Assembly (NCBI RefSeq): GCF_947489365.1
Contig: NZ_CANLDB010000002.1
Coordinates: forward strand, 558,001-622,000
DNA: 64,000 nucleotides
DNA from: an uncultured Nocardioides sp.
Lineage (GTDB): Bacteria > Actinomycetota > Actinomycetes > Propionibacteriales > Nocardioidaceae
Direction of reading: 5' to 3'
Below the pieces are notes generated by a model. The model had not been told where the DNA came from, searched no databases, and worked only from the letters and a program-made list of their open reading frames with translations. Positions 1 to 7,743 of the stretch are shown piece after piece. The position numbers and the translations under genes are program-made. Numbering within the stretch: position 1 is the first letter of the stretch; every line of letters begins with the position of its first letter.

Positions 1-225
1 GCCATCTACTTCACGACGCCCGGGCAGGAGCAGACGGCGCGCGAGCTGACCAAGGTCTACGCCGACGAGCTCACCAACCGCCGCTTCGGCGACGTCACGA
101 CGGAGATCGCCCCGGCGGGCGAGTACTACTACGCCGAGGACGAGCACCAGCAGTACCTGGCGAAGAACCCCTTCGGCTACCGCTGCCACGCCAACACCGG
201 CGTGCGGTTCCCGGCGACGGCCTGA
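1..225 (+). CDS. msrA: Peptide methionine sulfoxide reductase MsrA, C-terminal part
   Basis: The open frame runs from base 1 to a TGA at 223-225 and gives 74 residues. It contains TTEIAPAG followed by YYYAEDEHQQYLAKNPFGY and a final HANTGVRFP. This is the conserved C-terminal half of the MsrA family, which reduces methionine-S-sulfoxide in oxidised proteins and free methionine in the cytosol. The catalytic GCFWG segment lies upstream, outside the window. A cysteine in YRCHA near the end may be a resolving cysteine. The convergent gene ends 25 bp downstream. Truncated only by the window edge. Confidence 0.93.
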   Translation, partial: AIYFTTPGQEQTARELTKVYADELTNRRFGDVTTEIAPAGEYYYAEDEHQQYLAKNPFGYRCHANTGVRFPATA

Positions 226-250
226 CGTCCTTCGGCCGGCCCGACCCGGA

Positions 251-976
251 CTAGCCCCGGGTCGGGCGGGTCACGGCGGCGACGAGGGCGGCTGCGGCCA
301 CCGCCGCGAGAGCACGGACGCCGGCGGGTCGCTGCGACGTCACCGCGGTGGTGGCCAGCCCCCACGTCGCGGTGGTGGTGACGGCGCCGACCCCGGGCCC
401 GCGCCGCCGGACGACCGCGAGCGGCGCTCCCGCCGCCGCGACGAGCGCGGCGACGTCGAGGGGCGTGGCTAGGGGGTCGCTGTTCACGAGCCCGGACCGG
501 CGGGCCTCCGTCGTGACGTTGACGGCGCTGGCGAGCATCGTCCAGCCGAGGAGCAGCCCGGCCGCCACCGGGGTCGTCCCCCGTCCGGCGCCGCGCTGCT
601 CGAGCCGGCGTACGGCGAGGGCGCTCGATGCCGCGGCCGCTGACAGCACCGCGGGGGTGGGCCGGTAGTGGTCCGTCTGCGCGAGCAGCGCCCACGCCGT
701 GTTGCCGGCGTACGCCGCCACGAGGGGCCAGCGGGTAGCCTCGTCGCCCTCCTGCGGCTGACGGACACGCCCGACGGTGTCGGCCGCGCAGGCCGCGAAG
801 ATCGGGAACCAGACCCCGAACGCGTAGCCGGGCGGCGCGATCGGGCTCTGCGGCCCCGTGTCGTACCCCTCGCCGTCGCTCAGCAGCGGACCCAGGGTCG
901 GCACGAGGACGAACGCGGCACAGGAGCCCGCGAGGGCGGCGTCGGCGGGGCGCATCGCCTCACGGTAGTCCGACAA
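251..976 (-). CDS. TspO/MBR-like integral membrane protein
   Basis: A 241-residue protein dominated by alanine-rich hydrophobic segments, probably five or more membrane spans. Near residues 47-60 it has PPGYAFGVWFPIF, resembling the P-x-W-x-F-x-x-V-W motif of tryptophan-rich sensory (TspO/MBR) proteins. It is longer and less tryptophan-rich than classical TspO (about 160 residues), so it probably belongs to the extended actinobacterial branch. TspO relatives bind porphyrins or other hydrophobic ligands in membranes; ligand and role cannot be read here. It stands alone and converges on msrA. The start is the first in-frame ATG (MSDYREAM); the first hydrophobic span begins about residue 13. Confidence 0.55.
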   Translation of the reverse strand: MSDYREAMRPADAALAGSCAAFVLVPTLGPLLSDGEGYDTGPQSPIAPPGYAFGVWFPIFAACAADTVGRVRQPQEGDEATRWPLVAAYAGNTAWALLAQTDHYRPTPAVLSAAAASSALAVRRLEQRGAGRGTTPVAAGLLLGWTMLASAVNVTTEARRSGLVNSDPLATPLDVAALVAAAGAPLAVVRRRGPGVGAVTTTATWGLATTAVTSQRPAGVRALAAVAAAALVAAVTRPTRG

Positions 977-1004
977 CCGGTGGTCGGTGACGAGCCACCT
1001 TGCG

Positions 1005-1059
1005 GCGCCTTTGCGGTCGGTTCTCCGCTCCTGGCACGGAAAACGGACCGCAAAGGCGC
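1005..1059. repeat. Intergenic inverted repeat (GCGCCTTTGCGGTC family)
   Basis: Arms 1005-1027 and 1037-1059 match at 21 of 23 positions around a 9-bp loop. The arm begins GCGCCTTTGCGGTC. The element lies alone between the membrane protein start (976) and the terminator of the dehydrogenase operon. There is no T-tract, so it looks more like a REP-type palindrome than a terminator. Confidence 0.7.
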
Positions 1060-1134
1060 TGTCGACCCTCGACCCAGCGGCCCTCGAAGCGTCGTCACTG
1101 CTGCTCGACCACCGGTGGGCGGGGGCGGACGCAG

Positions 1135-1169
1135 CGAGCGCCCCGACCCGCAGGGGGTCGGGGCGCTCG
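1135..1169 (-). terminator. Stem-loop terminator after the dehydrogenase operon
   Basis: A perfect 15-bp GC-rich stem (1135-1149 pairs with 1155-1169, arm CGAGCGCCCCGACCC) with a 5-base loop, starting 25 bp after the dehydrogenase stop codon on the minus strand. It lacks a strong U-tract, as is usual for actinobacterial terminators. Confidence 0.75.
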
Positions 1170-1193
1170 GTGTGCAGCAGCGGGAGCCGGTGC

Positions 1194-2228
1194 TCAGGGC
1201 TCCAGGATCGCGCGGCCGCGGACGCGGCCGTTGTCGAGGTCCGTGATGGCCGACTGGAAGTCGTCCAGCGCGTACTTCTGGGTGTGCAGCGTCACCGCGC
1301 CACGCGCGGTCAGCGCCATCAGGTCGCACAAGTCGTTGTAGGACCCGACGAGGTTGCCGATGATGTTGATCTCGGTGGAGACGATGTCGATGGTGGGGAT
1401 GTCGATGTTCTCGCCGTAGCCGACCACGTGGTAGTCGCCCGCCTGGCGGAGCATCTGGACGTTCTCCTTGGTCGCACCGCCCTCGCCGACGAAGTCGACG
1501 AGCACCTCGCCGCCGAACCCGTTCGTCAGCTCCAGCACCTGGTCGATGTGGGTGCCGTCGGAGACGACGCCGTGGTCGGCCCCGATGCTCAGCGCCAGCT
1601 TCAGCGCGTCGGGGTTGCGGTCGACGACGATCAGCTCGGCCGGGGTCAGGGCCCGGAGGACCTGGATCCCGATGTGACCGAGCCCGCCGGCGCCGACGAT
1701 CACGCACTTGTCGCGCGGGGTCAGGCGCTTCGCCGCCTTCGCCGCCGCGTGGTACGCCGTGAGGCCGGCGTCCGCGAGCGCCGCGACGTCCGACGGCTCG
1801 AGCGAGTCGTCGAGCTTGACCACCGAGCGGGCGGTGGTCAGCAGGTACTCGGCGTAGCCGCCGTCGGAGTCGATGCCCGGGAACCGGTTGTTCTCGCAGT
1901 GCACGTCGTCGCCCGAGCGGCACGCGCGGCACAGGCCGCAGGTGACGAGCGGGTGGAGGATCACCTTGTCGCCCTCGGCGACGTTGGTGACCCCGGAGCC
2001 GACGGCGTGCACCCAGCCGGCGTTCTCGTGGCCGATCGTGTACGGCAGCGCGACGCCCGACTTCTCCTCCCACTGCCCCTCGAGGATGTGGAGGTCGGTG
2101 CGGCAGACGCCCGCCGCGCCGATCTTCACGACCACGTCCATCGGCCCGGAGACCTCCGGCATCGGGACGTCGTCCATCTGCAGGTCCTGGTGGTAGCCGA
2201 CGACGCGGACGGCGCGCATGGTGCTCAT
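1194..2228 (-). CDS. Zinc-dependent medium-chain alcohol dehydrogenase
   Basis: 344 residues. Catalytic-zinc ligands are visible as C42 in GVCRTDLH and the GHE motif at 66-68. The structural zinc site is C97, C100, C103 and C111. The Rossmann motif GAGGLG is at 179-184, with D203 in VVDRNPD predicting NAD(H) preference. The family oxidises primary or secondary alcohols. The start ATG at 2228 overlaps the stop of the DUF59 gene by ATGA and has AAGGAG upstream. As last gene of an amidohydrolase-DUF59-ADH operon it resembles the alcohol dehydrogenase linked to propane monooxygenase (prm) operons, which would oxidise the alkane-derived alcohol. The substrate is inferred from context only. Confidence 0.88.
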   Translation of the reverse strand: MSTMRAVRVVGYHQDLQMDDVPMPEVSGPMDVVVKIGAAGVCRTDLHILEGQWEEKSGVALPYTIGHENAGWVHAVGSGVTNVAEGDKVILHPLVTCGLCRACRSGDDVHCENNRFPGIDSDGGYAEYLLTTARSVVKLDDSLEPSDVAALADAGLTAYHAAAKAAKRLTPRDKCVIVGAGGLGHIGIQVLRALTPAELIVVDRNPDALKLALSIGADHGVVSDGTHIDQVLELTNGFGGEVLVDFVGEGGATKENVQMLRQAGDYHVVGYGENIDIPTIDIVSTEINIIGNLVGSYNDLCDLMALTARGAVTLHTQKYALDDFQSAITDLDNGRVRGRAILEP

Positions 2229-3019
2229 CGGAGCTGCTCCTTGAGGGTGGTGAGGGGGAAGAACGTCTCGGGCTCGCGGGGCGCCTGGTCGGCGTCCGAG
2301 CCCGGGTAGCGGGTCGCCAGCAGCCCCCGGCAGAAGTGGGCGTTGCCGTCGATGGAGATCCGCGTCGAGCGGGCCCGGCGCAGGGCCATCGGCACCTCCT
2401 CGGTCGCGTAGGTCCGGCCGGTGGCGTCGACCATGACCGGGGCGTCCGCGGCGTCCGGCAGGCCGAGCGCCTCGCGGCGACGCAGGAGCGCGTCGGTCGC
2501 GTGGTCGCCGGACGGCAGGTCGGCGAGCGTGACGGTGCCGAGGTCGGCCTCCGCCAGCTCGTCGTCCGCCCGGAGCAGCGCCGTTAGGCACCGCTCCATC
2601 GCTGCCGTGTGGGCCTTGCGGCGGAAGATCGCCCGCAGGTCGTCCAGGCTGTCCTCGGCCTCGTGGCCGAAGGTGCCCCGGTAGCCCGCGTCGGCCGCGA
2701 GGCCGGCGTTGATCCGCTCCGAGTCGTGGTGGTCGTCGAGCTCGACGACCACCCGACCCGGGGCGTCGTACCCGGGCAGTGCGGTCAGCACGTCCTTGGC
2801 GTCGGACACCATCAGGTAGGCGAAGCTCGGCGAGCAGAACGACGTCGGCAGGCGCAGGTGCACCTCGAGGACGTCGTCGTCGCGGAACGTCACCGACTGG
2901 ACGAAGCCCAGGTCCGTGATGGGCTCGTCGAGCTCGGGGTCGAGGACGACGTCGAGCGCCGTCATCACCTCGTCCCGGGTCAGCTCCCCCGTCGACGCGG
3001 GCATGAGCGTGCTGGTCAC
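2225..3019 (-). CDS. DUF59/MIP18-family metal-sulfur cluster protein with C-terminal extension
   Basis: About 264 residues. The N-terminal ~100 residues match the MIP18/DUF59 fold (DPELDEPITDLGFVQSV, then LRLPTSFCSP with one cysteine), a family that helps assemble or insert Fe-S or other metal centres. The remaining ~150 residues (SLDDLRAIFRRKAHTAAMERCL onward) are not a domain I can name. The same two-part protein occurs beside amidohydrolase and alcohol dehydrogenase genes in propane monooxygenase loci, which suggests a maturation role for a metalloenzyme. The start GTG 3019 has AAGGGAG 5 bp upstream; GTG 3025 would overlap that site and is less likely. It overlaps the dehydrogenase by 4 bp. 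Confidence 0.8.
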   Translation of the reverse strand: MTSTLMPASTGELTRDEVMTALDVVLDPELDEPITDLGFVQSVTFRDDDVLEVHLRLPTSFCSPSFAYLMVSDAKDVLTALPGYDAPGRVVVELDDHHDSERINAGLAADAGYRGTFGHEAEDSLDDLRAIFRRKAHTAAMERCLTALLRADDELAEADLGTVTLADLPSGDHATDALLRRREALGLPDAADAPVMVDATGRTYATEEVPMALRRARSTRISIDGNAHFCRGLLATRYPGSDADQAPREPETFFPLTTLKEQLR

Positions 3020-3047
3020 TGCCACTCCCTTCGGTACGTCGGTCGGC

Positions 3048-4097
3048 TCAGGCCGGCTGCAGGTCGGCGTCGACCGCGTCGGTGTCGCGGGGACCCGTCG
3101 CGGTGGCGTCGTCCTCGGGCAGCTGGAGCTCGGCAGGCACCGGGATGTCGTACATCTTGGCGGCGTTGAGACCGAGGATCTTCTTCTTCTGCGCCGTGGT
3201 GATCGGGGCGTACTCGCTCATGTCCTCGGGGATCTGGAAGTCGACGAACTTCTCGACCAGCCACTTCGGCGTCCAGATCGCGTAGTCGGAGGAGAACTGG
3301 ATGCGGTCCTCGCCGATCCAGTACAGGAGCTCGCCCATGATCTGCGCGAAGTAGCGGGGACGGGTGTGGATGAACGGCATCGCGACCGCGAGGCCGCCGT
3401 GCACGTTGGGCTCCTGGGTGGCGATCCAGCAGAAGTCCTCGAGGCGCGGCAGGCCGACGTGCTCGACGATGAAGTTGAGGTCGGTGAAGTCCGAGGCGAC
3501 GTGGTCGACGTCGGCGACGTCGAAGGCGTCGCGGTCCAGCGGACGGATCGTGGGGCCCTTGTGAATGTGGATGTTCTTGATGCCGAGCTCGCGGCAGGCC
3601 TCGAAGTAGCGGTAGGCCCACGGGTCGTCGAGCTTCCAGCCACGGGACTCGCCGTGCCACTCGGCGGTGTAGAGCTTGACGCCCTTCAGGCCGTACTTCT
3701 CGGCGTCCTTGTGGAGCTGCTCGAGGCCGGCCTCGCCGTTGCGCGGGTCGAAGTTGTGGTTGTACGTGAGCTTGTCGGGGTGCTTCGCGGCGAGCTGCGA
3801 GGCCTCCTCGGACTGCCCGAAGCCGGTCTTGTAGAACTCGTGGAGGTAGGCCGGCTGGAAGATGGCGTGGTCGGCGTAGCCGTCCGTGAAGATGTCCTTC
3901 ATCAGGCGCTCGCCGCCCTGGTACAGGTACTCGTCGTACGACCACACCTCGGACTCCGGGGAGAGGTTGCGGTGATAGTCGTAGAAGCAGTCGATGAACT
4001 GCTTGCCGTGAATGTTCCGCTGGTTCTCCTCGCGGGCGTCCCACAGGGCGATGTGGGCGTCGACGATGAAGTACTTCTCGCCGTCCTTCGTGTACAT
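3048..4097 (-). CDS. Amidohydrolase family (TIM-barrel) protein of propane-monooxygenase type loci
   Basis: 349 residues starting MYTKDGEKYFIVDAH, with AGGAGG six bases before the ATG. The early DAH motif, NIHIHKGPTI near the middle, FIVEHVGLPRLEDF and FSSDYAIWTP near the end follow the amidohydrolase-2 (metal-dependent TIM-barrel hydrolase) pattern, in which histidines and a late aspartate bind the metal. Close relatives lie directly downstream of prmABCD genes in Gordonia, Rhodococcus and Mycobacterium; their exact reaction is not settled. Here it is the first gene of the trio and follows a 155-bp divergent promoter region shared with the GAF regulator. Confidence 0.82.
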   Translation of the reverse strand: MYTKDGEKYFIVDAHIALWDAREENQRNIHGKQFIDCFYDYHRNLSPESEVWSYDEYLYQGGERLMKDIFTDGYADHAIFQPAYLHEFYKTGFGQSEEASQLAAKHPDKLTYNHNFDPRNGEAGLEQLHKDAEKYGLKGVKLYTAEWHGESRGWKLDDPWAYRYFEACRELGIKNIHIHKGPTIRPLDRDAFDVADVDHVASDFTDLNFIVEHVGLPRLEDFCWIATQEPNVHGGLAVAMPFIHTRPRYFAQIMGELLYWIGEDRIQFSSDYAIWTPKWLVEKFVDFQIPEDMSEYAPITTAQKKKILGLNAAKMYDIPVPAELQLPEDDATATGPRDTDAVDADLQPA

Positions 4098-4117
4098 GCA
4101 GCCTCCTAGAGATCGCG

Positions 4118-4201
4118 CGTGACGGCTGTCACGGCGGCACCCTTCGGACGCTACGTCCGCCCGGTGGGTGAGCGGACCCTCGTGCTGTCTCACTCTGAGA
4201 C
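4118..4201. promoter_or_regulatory. Cluster of three small dyads between divergent operon and regulator
   Basis: The 155-bp intergenic region holds three short perfect dyads: CGTGAC-N4-GTCACG (4118-4133), GGACG-N3-CGTCC (4146-4158) and GTCTCA-N3-TGAGAC (4187-4201). Being between a transcription regulator and the operon it probably controls, they are candidate operators. No convincing -35/-10 pair was identified. Confidence 0.4.
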
Positions 4202-4252
4202 GTAACCTCGGTCACAGCCGGCCGCAGCGTCGCGTGCCGCCCTGGGGGTCCG

Positions 4253-5746
4253 ATGAGCCACAACCACCTCACACATCACACGCCTGTGGACTGCACCTGC
4301 GTCGACGGCGTCCCCGCCCGCCTGCGGGCGTCCTGGCTGCGCAGCGAGGAGTACGGCGTCCCCGCCGACGAGGTCCAGCCCGTGTTCTCGGGCCGGGTGG
4401 AGGAGACCTCGCTGTTCCACCGCTGCGGCTCCGAGGTGCTCGCCGACCTCCACCGGACCCTGGGCGGGGAGCCGGTGGGCCTGATGCTCACCGACGCCGA
4501 CGGCGTCGTCCTCGAACGACGCTCCGGCGACGAGCGCCTGCTGCGCGAGCTCGACGCGGTCCACCTCGCCCCCGGCTTCTCGTACGCCGAGCGCGAGGCG
4601 GGCACCAACGGGCTCGGGCTGGCACTGGCCGACCGCATGCCGACGGTGGTGCGGGCCGAGGAGCACTACTCGCACAGCCTCGCGGCGTACACGTGCGCGG
4701 CGACGCCCGTGCAGGACCCGCGCACCGGGCACCTGCTGGGCGCGGTCAACCTCACGACCTGGTCGCGGGAGCGCAGCGACCTGCTGCTCGCGCTGTCGCA
4801 GTCGGCGGCCGCCACGACGTCGGCGCTGATGCTGGCCCGCGCGGGGAGCGACGAGGCACCCTCCCCGGCGCGCTCACCGCTGTTCCGGGTCACCGCTCCC
4901 CGCCTCGAGCCGGGGGCGGGCACCCTCGCCGACCTGGGCGGGGCCTGGGCGGAGGCCTCCGCACGGGCGGTCTCGGCGCTGCGCGACGGCCGGATCGTCA
5001 CCGCGGTCGGCGAGAACGGCGTCGGCCGCGCGACCCTGCTGGCCCAGGCCGAGCGGCAGCTCTCGCCGCGCGGGCGCATCCTCGCGGCGTCCGCGCCCGC
5101 CGCGACCGACGTCGAGGCCTGGCTCGACCTGTGGAGCCCCGAGCTCGCCAAGCCCCACACCTCGATCGTGGTCTGCGGCGTGGACACCCTGCCCGCGTGG
5201 GCCGCCGAGCGGTTGCGGGACCTCGTGCTGTCCGCCCGGGCGACGGCTGCGGCCCGCGGCGACGGCCGGACCGGGGTGGCCCTGTCGATGACCGCCGAGC
5301 GCTTCGAGGACGTCCCCGCCGCCCTCGCCGGGCTGGTCGAGACCCTGCTCGAGCTGCCGCCGCTGCGGGAGCGACCGTCCGACGTCCTGCCCCTGGCGCG
5401 GCACGCGGCCTGGCGGGCGCGGGGCCGCGAGGTGGTCTTCACGCCGTCCGCGGAGCGGGCGCTGTCCGACCACGCCTGGCCCGGCAACGTCACCGAGCTC
5501 GTGGCGGCGGTCCGGTCGGCCGCCACCCGCACCGACCTGGTCGACGTGCGCCATCTGCCGACGTCCGTGCTGACCCCGGCGGGGCCGCGGCTGTCGCGCA
5601 TCGAGGCCTTCGAGCGCGACGAGCTGGTGCGCGTGCTGTCCCGGTCGGGGACCTCCATGCAGGAGGCCGCGGACGAGCTCGGCATGTCCCGCGCGACCGT
5701 CTATCGGAAGGTCTCGCGCTACGGCATCCGCGTGCCGAAGACGTGA
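4253..5746 (+). CDS. GAF-domain enhancer-binding-like regulator with Fis-type HTH
   Basis: 497 residues with the AcoR/MimR layout: a GAF-type sensor at about 60-190, a central AAA+-like region (GENGVGRAT at 253-261, later LPPLRERPSDVLPLARHAAW and WPGNVTELVAAV), and a C-terminal Fis helix-turn-helix (EAADELGMSRATVYRKVSRYGI). The P-loop lysine is replaced by arginine and I see no GAFTGA loop, so sigma-54 activation is unlikely; actinobacteria lack sigma-54. Homologues activate propane monooxygenase and acetone-metabolism operons. Divergent orientation makes the amidohydrolase-DUF59-ADH operon the expected target. The effector is unknown. Confidence 0.85.
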   Translation: MSHNHLTHHTPVDCTCVDGVPARLRASWLRSEEYGVPADEVQPVFSGRVEETSLFHRCGSEVLADLHRTLGGEPVGLMLTDADGVVLERRSGDERLLRELDAVHLAPGFSYAEREAGTNGLGLALADRMPTVVRAEEHYSHSLAAYTCAATPVQDPRTGHLLGAVNLTTWSRERSDLLLALSQSAAATTSALMLARAGSDEAPSPARSPLFRVTAPRLEPGAGTLADLGGAWAEASARAVSALRDGRIVTAVGENGVGRATLLAQAERQLSPRGRILAASAPAATDVEAWLDLWSPELAKPHTSIVVCGVDTLPAWAAERLRDLVLSARATAAARGDGRTGVALSMTAERFEDVPAALAGLVETLLELPPLRERPSDVLPLARHAAWRARGREVVFTPSAERALSDHAWPGNVTELVAAVRSAATRTDLVDVRHLPTSVLTPAGPRLSRIEAFERDELVRVLSRSGTSMQEAADELGMSRATVYRKVSRYGIRVPKT

Positions 5747-5821
5747 GCGCGGCGCCCGCCGCACCGCGATCGGTGCGCGTCGATCGGCGTGAGCGTAGGT
5801 GGCGCTGGGCACACTAGGGAC

Positions 5822-7186
5822 ATGGCCGGTGACCGCGACGAGGGTGGACGAGACCTGACCCGGAAGGCCGCGGCCCGGACGGCGCGGCTCGCCGCGCTCC
5901 CGATGTCGTACGCCGGCCGCCGCGCGGTCGGCTTCGGCAAGCGGCTCGGCGGGCGTCCGGCCGAGGCCGTGATGAGCGAGGTGCAGCAGCGCACCGCCGA
6001 GCAGATCTTCCGCACCCTGGGCCAGCTCAAGGGCGGCGCGATGAAGATGGGCCAGATGCTGTCGGTGCTCGAGGCGGCGCTGCCCGAGGAGGCCGCGGCG
6101 CCGTACCGCGACGAGCTGACGAAGCTCCAGGACGCCGCTCCCCCGATGGCGACCCGCACGGTCAAGCAGATCCTGGCCCGCGAGCTCGGCGCCGACTGGC
6201 AGGAGCGCCTGACCTGGCTGGACGGCGGCCCCAGCGCAGCGGCGTCCATCGGGCAGGTCCACAAGGGCACCTGGCATGACGGCCGCGAGGTCGCGGTGAA
6301 GGTGCAGTACCCGGACGCCGGGCAGAACCTCCGCGCCGACCTCAAGGCGCTGGCGCGGCTGGCGAAGAGCGTCGGACCGCTCTTCCCCGGCATGGAGCTG
6401 GGACCCCTGGTCGCCGAGCTGCAGGAGCGCTCCACCGACGAGCTCGACTACGCCCTCGAGGCCGAGGCCCAGCGCGCGTTCGCCGCGGAGTTCCGCGACG
6501 ACCCGGACATCGTCGTCCCCGACGTGGTCGAGGTGGGCGAGACCGTCCTGATCACCGAGTGGATGGACTCCGCGCACTCCCTGGCCCGCACGATCGCGGA
6601 GGGGACCACCGAGGAGCGCGACCACTACGGCGAGCTGTTCAGCCGTTTCCTCTTCTCCGGGCCGGGGCGCACCGGCATGCTCCACGCCGACCCCCACCCC
6701 GGCAACTACCGCGTCATCCCCGCCGCGGACGGCGGGCTGGGGCAGCTCGGCGTGCTCGACTACGGCGCCGTCGCCCGCCTGCCCGACCGGTCGCTGCCCC
6801 GGGCGATGGGCGCGCTGATCCGCATCGGCGGGCAGGAGGACGACGTCGCGCTGCTCGAGGGGCTACGCCGCGAGGGCTTCGTCCGGGACAAGGTGACGGT
6901 GGACCCGCACCTCGTCCTGGACTACCTCGAGCCGTTCATCACGCCGACGAAGGTCGAGCGGTTCCGCTTCAGCCGCGCGTGGATGCGCGAGGTGTTCCAG
7001 CGGATCAACGACCCCCGCAACCCGGCGTTCAACGTGGCGCTGAAGCTGAACCTGCCCCCGTCGTACCTGCTGATCCACCGGACCTGGCTCGGCGGCATCG
7101 GCGTGCTCTGCCAGCTCGAGGCGGAGGCGCCGTTCCGGGCGATCCTGGAGGAGTGGCTCCCGGGGTTCGCGGAGGAGCCGGTCTAG
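5822..7186 (+). CDS. ABC1/UbiB-family atypical protein kinase
   Basis: 454 residues with all hallmarks of the ABC1/AarF family: KGGAMKMGQ at 70-78 (the KxGQ motif), an alanine-rich nucleotide loop AAASIGQVHKG at 140-149, AVKVQYPD with the invariant lysine at 160, ADPHPGN at 289-295 and the DFG-equivalent LDYG at 312-315. These proteins are linked to isoprenoid-lipid or quinone metabolism and have ATPase activity; the actinobacterial substrate is unclear. It is monocistronic. ATG 5822 is chosen because the protein then begins like its relatives; an in-frame upstream start at 5789 would add 11 residues. Confidence 0.88.
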   Translation: MAGDRDEGGRDLTRKAAARTARLAALPMSYAGRRAVGFGKRLGGRPAEAVMSEVQQRTAEQIFRTLGQLKGGAMKMGQMLSVLEAALPEEAAAPYRDELTKLQDAAPPMATRTVKQILARELGADWQERLTWLDGGPSAAASIGQVHKGTWHDGREVAVKVQYPDAGQNLRADLKALARLAKSVGPLFPGMELGPLVAELQERSTDELDYALEAEAQRAFAAEFRDDPDIVVPDVVEVGETVLITEWMDSAHSLARTIAEGTTEERDHYGELFSRFLFSGPGRTGMLHADPHPGNYRVIPAADGGLGQLGVLDYGAVARLPDRSLPRAMGALIRIGGQEDDVALLEGLRREGFVRDKVTVDPHLVLDYLEPFITPTKVERFRFSRAWMREVFQRINDPRNPAFNVALKLNLPPSYLLIHRTWLGGIGVLCQLEAEAPFRAILEEWLPGFAEEPV

Positions 7187-7208
7187 CCGCGCCTGGGGGC
7201 CGGGTGAC

Positions 7209-7586
7209 TCAGACCGGCTCGCAGTCGTGGCCGCAGGCGGTGTCCGTGGGGCCGTCGGCGTGCTTGGCGGGGCGGTGCAGGACGGCGGTCGCCGGTGTGA
7301 CCCGTGCCTGACCGTCGGGGCCGCCCACGACCTCGGCGGTGCCGTCGATCAGCAGGGTGAACCCCTTCGGCTGCGCCGGCGGCAGGATCAGGGTGACCGC
7401 CGGGTTGGCCCCGATGTTCGCGGTCGACCCCTTGCCGGGCCCGTCGAGCACCACGACGCCGTCCTCGACGCGCGGCTCGACCGTCACGGCCTTCACGCCG
7501 CCGTCCGCCGAGACGGTGACGAGGTAGCCCGGCGGGTGCTGGGCGACGGCGTCGGCGAGGTCCGCGAGGTCCACCTGCTTGCTCAT
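7209..7586 (-). CDS. PPOX-fold (F420/flavin-dependent oxidoreductase-like) protein, copy 1
   Basis: 125 residues beginning MSKQVDLADLADAV. The pattern PPGYLVTVSADGGVKAVTVEPRVEDGVVVLDG, then ANIGANPAVTLILPP and a strand GFTLLIDGTAEV fits the split-barrel pyridoxamine 5'-phosphate oxidase-like superfamily, whose members bind FMN, F420 or haem. It is closely similar to the protein at 10177-10518. A C-terminal CGHDCEPV tail with two cysteines is absent from that copy. The substrate is unknown. It converges on the ABC1 kinase gene. Confidence 0.75.
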   Translation of the reverse strand: MSKQVDLADLADAVAQHPPGYLVTVSADGGVKAVTVEPRVEDGVVVLDGPGKGSTANIGANPAVTLILPPAQPKGFTLLIDGTAEVVGGPDGQARVTPATAVLHRPAKHADGPTDTACGHDCEPV

Positions 7587-7653
7587 GGCGCCACCGTACG
7601 CCGGGCCCGCGCCGCGCCCCGGGTGGTCGGGTGCGGTCGGGCGCCCTCGGGGC

Positions 7654-7714
7654 GCCGTTTCTGCACAAACGGCAGATTTCGGGCCCGCCGGACCGCCGTT
7701 TCGCACAAAACGGC
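7654..7714. repeat. Pair of palindromes with GCCGTTT...AAACGGC arms
   Basis: Two hairpins, 7654-7673 and 7695-7714, share the arms GCCGTTT / AAACGGC around a GCAC-containing loop. They are 41 bp apart in the 157-bp gap between a PPOX-like and a DinB-like gene, and look like two copies of one short interspersed palindromic repeat. Confidence 0.65.
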
Positions 7715-7743
7715 AGCGCCGGGGCCGCCGAGCCCACCCGGAC

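Noticed and set aside
1194..2591. Longer alcohol dehydrogenase starting at 2591
   Set aside because: The upstream part lies in another frame of the DUF59 gene; ATG 2228 has AAGGAG and the ATGA overlap and gives the conserved N-terminus.
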